From contig JBFHRO010000058.1 in the NCBI GenBank assembly GCA_041591635.1, forward strand, positions 1-16,081: a stretch of 16,081 nucleotides of DNA. The letters run 5' to 3'. Below are positions 14,798 through 16,081 of the stretch, piece by piece (the stretch's first letter is position 1; every line of letters starts with the position of its first letter). The DNA comes from JACKOD01 sp041591635 (GTDB lineage Bacteria > Pseudomonadota > Gammaproteobacteria > Pseudomonadales > Oleiphilaceae). The notes under the pieces are model-generated. The model made no database searches. It worked only from the letters and a program-made list of their open reading frames with translations, and was not told the DNA's origin. Made by a program: the position numbers and the translations under genes.

Positions 14798-15896
14798 ATG
14801 CTTGAAGTCAATCCATTAGTGTTGCAAATCAAGGATCTTCGCGGACGCACCGACGTCCTTAGGGGGTATCTTTGACTTCGATCTCAAGAAAGAGCGTCTG
14901 GTAGAGGTTACGCGCGAGCTCGAGGATCCCAAGGTGTGGGATACACCGGAGAAAGCTCAGGCCCTGGGCCGTGAGCGTGCCTCGCTTGAGACCGTGGTCG
15001 ACACGATTGAAACCATGGATGGCGGCTTGAATGACGCCCAGGAATTGCTCGATATGGCTGTGGAAGAGCAAGACGAGGATACGGTGGCTGCCGTGCAGGT
15101 CGAGCTTGACAGTCTGCAGAAACGGCTTGAAGAGCTCGAATTCAGGCGCATGTTCGCCAATGAAATGGACCCCAGCAATGCTTACCTTGATATTCAGTCG
15201 GGTTCTGGCGGCACCGAGGCGCAGGACTGGGCCAACATGCTTTTGCGCATGTATTTGCGTTGGGGCGAGGACAAGGGCTTCAAAACCGAGTTGATGGAAG
15301 TGCAGGACGGTGAAGTTGCCGGCATCAAAAGTGCCACCATACGTTTTGAGGGCGAATATGCGTACGGCTGGCTTCGGACGGAAACCGGGGTGCATCGGCT
15401 GGTACGCAAGTCGCCTTTTGATTCGGGCAATCGGCGTCACACCTCCTTTTCTTCGGTGTTTGTGTCGCCGGAAGTGGATGACAGCATTGAAATCGATATC
15501 AATCCCGCCGACCTGCGCGTGGATGTTTACCGCGCCTCGGGTGCCGGCGGTCAGCACGTTAACCGGACCGAGTCTGCAGTGCGTCTGACGCACATTCCTA
15601 CCGGCGTGGTGGTGGCCTGCCAGAATGACCGCTCGCAGCATGCCAACAAAGACCGCGCGATGAAGCAGCTCAAGGCGAAGCTCTACGAACTCGAATTGCA
15701 AAAGCGCAACAGTGAGAAGCAGAAGCTGGAGGACTCCAAGTCTGATATTGGCTGGGGTAGCCAGATTCGTTCTTATGTTCTGGATGACTCGCGCATCAAA
15801 GACTTGCGTACCGGCATTGAGACCCGCAATACCCAGGCAGTGCTTGATGGCGATCTCGACCGGTTTATCGTGGCCAGTTTGAAGCAAGGCCTGTAG
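14798..15896 (+). CDS. prfB: Peptide chain release factor 2, made by programmed +1 frameshift
   Basis: Read as 14798-14872 joined to 14874-15896, it gives 365 residues, the same as E. coli RF2. The zero frame starts at ATG 14798 and stops at an in-frame TGA (codon 26, 14873-14875). Skipping one base restores the full protein. RF2 recognises UAA and UGA and triggers peptide release. The SPF stop-recognition tripeptide is at 205-207 and the catalytic GGQ at 250-252, with an N-terminal coiled domain and GSGGTEAQDWA near 135-145. Residue 246 is Ala, as in most bacteria, not the Thr found in E. coli K-12. Low RF2 slows UGA reading and raises the frameshift, so the gene autoregulates. lysS follows 76 bases later, as in E. 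coli. Confidence 0.98.
14861..14876 (+). promoter_or_regulatory. Programmed +1 frameshift site of prfB
   Basis: AGGGGG (14861-14866) acts as an internal Shine-Dalgarno, followed after TAT by the slippery CTT (14870-14872), the UGA stop and a C, which makes a weak termination context. This string, AGGGGGTATCTTTGAC, is the same as the classical E. coli site as I know it. Peptidyl-tRNA-Leu slips from CUU to UUU when RF2 is scarce. Confidence 0.98.
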
Positions 15897-15972
15897 GCCG
15901 CGCGCATTATGGCGTTTGCCGATTCGTATTAATTTGCCACCTTGTGTGCAGAACCCTTGGAATCTTTTACCC

Positions 15973-16081
15973 ATGTCGACAGAAAACCAGACTTCGCTTG
16001 ATACTGCCCAGACAGAAAAGCAGCAGAACGACAACAAGCTCATCGCCGAACGCCGTGCCAAGCTGGACGAAATACGCCAGC
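15973..16081 (+). CDS. lysS: Lysyl-tRNA synthetase, N-terminal fragment (runs off right edge)
   Basis: An ATG at 15973 opens 36 codons that continue past the window. The segment NKLIAERRAKLDEIRQ (about 21-36) matches the N-terminal helix of class II LysRS, where NxLIxERRxKL is characteristic. The first 20 residues are polar and variable, as in the family. The position directly after prfB matches E. coli and Pseudomonas. The Shine-Dalgarno is weak, and no separate promoter is obvious in the 76-base gap, so at least part of its transcription may come from prfB. Confidence 0.9.
   Translation, partial: MSTENQTSLDTAQTEKQQNDNKLIAERRAKLDEIRQ

Noticed and set aside
14798..14875. prfB as a frameshifted pseudogene
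   Set aside because: The shift site is the classical programmed one and the rest of the protein is intact at full length.
14859..16061. 400-codon open frame on the minus strand across prfB and lysS
   Set aside because: It lies entirely opposite a well-conserved RF2 gene. Its protein has no recognisable motif and is rich in His and Arg, as expected from reading the reverse of a GC-biased gene.
1..16081. CRISPR array, mobile element, toxin-antitoxin or phage-defence island
   Set aside because: No regularly spaced repeats, transposase, integrase other than XerD, or defence-type gene pair is visible. Gene content and order are those of a conserved housekeeping region.

Overview
This window is an ordinary-looking stretch of chromosome from a gammaproteobacterium. 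The gene order ffh-rpsP-rimM-trmD-rplS, then xerD-dsbC-hom-thrC, then recJ-prfB-lysS, with a ypjD-corB pair divergent from ffh, matches what is known from Pseudomonas and from the marine Cellvibrio/Saccharophagus-type relatives. The protein sequences (XerD ending in HHPRA, RF2 with a stop-and-shift site identical to the E. coli one, CorB and YpjD beside ffh) agree with that placement. The species cannot be named from sequence alone. I see no insertion sequence, phage gene, CRISPR array, tRNA or rRNA, and no composition break suggesting recent transfer.

Layout. Bases 1-1547 (minus) hold the N-terminal 515 codons of a DUF1631-family protein that runs off the left edge. Bases 1818-3971 (minus) hold a two-gene unit, ypjD then corB, both membrane proteins. 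ffh (4114-5493) is divergent from it. The translation and tRNA-modification operon rpsP-rimM-trmD-rplS follows (5658-7610) and ends in a perfect 16-bp rho-independent terminator. xerD and dsbC come next (7683-9407). A small minus-strand gene (9441-9716), easily missed, appears to encode a cysteine-rich lipoprotein. hom-thrC (10011-12770) make threonine precursors and threonine. recJ (12927-14663), prfB with its programmed +1 frameshift (14798-15896) and the first 36 codons of lysS (15973 onward) close the window.

How the genes work together. Most of the window serves translation and its quality: the SRP GTPase Ffh, ribosomal proteins bS16 and bL19, the 30S maturation factor RimM, the tRNA m1G37 methyltransferase TrmD, release factor 2 and lysyl-tRNA synthetase. 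XerD and RecJ act on DNA (chromosome dimer resolution, single-strand degradation). DsbC isomerises disulfides in the periplasm, and the neighbouring convergent gene encodes a putative exported cysteine-rich protein.

Regulatory signals are the more interesting part. rpsP and prfB share an identical 17-base core promoter with a GC-rich discriminator of the kind associated with stringent control. A perfect inverted repeat sits in the spacer of a predicted recJ promoter. prfB carries the classical autoregulatory frameshift. Six of the thirteen genes whose starts lie in the window appear to start with GTG or TTG. I found no convincing new multi-gene system. The best candidates for something undescribed are the small lipoprotein gene and the recJ palindrome.
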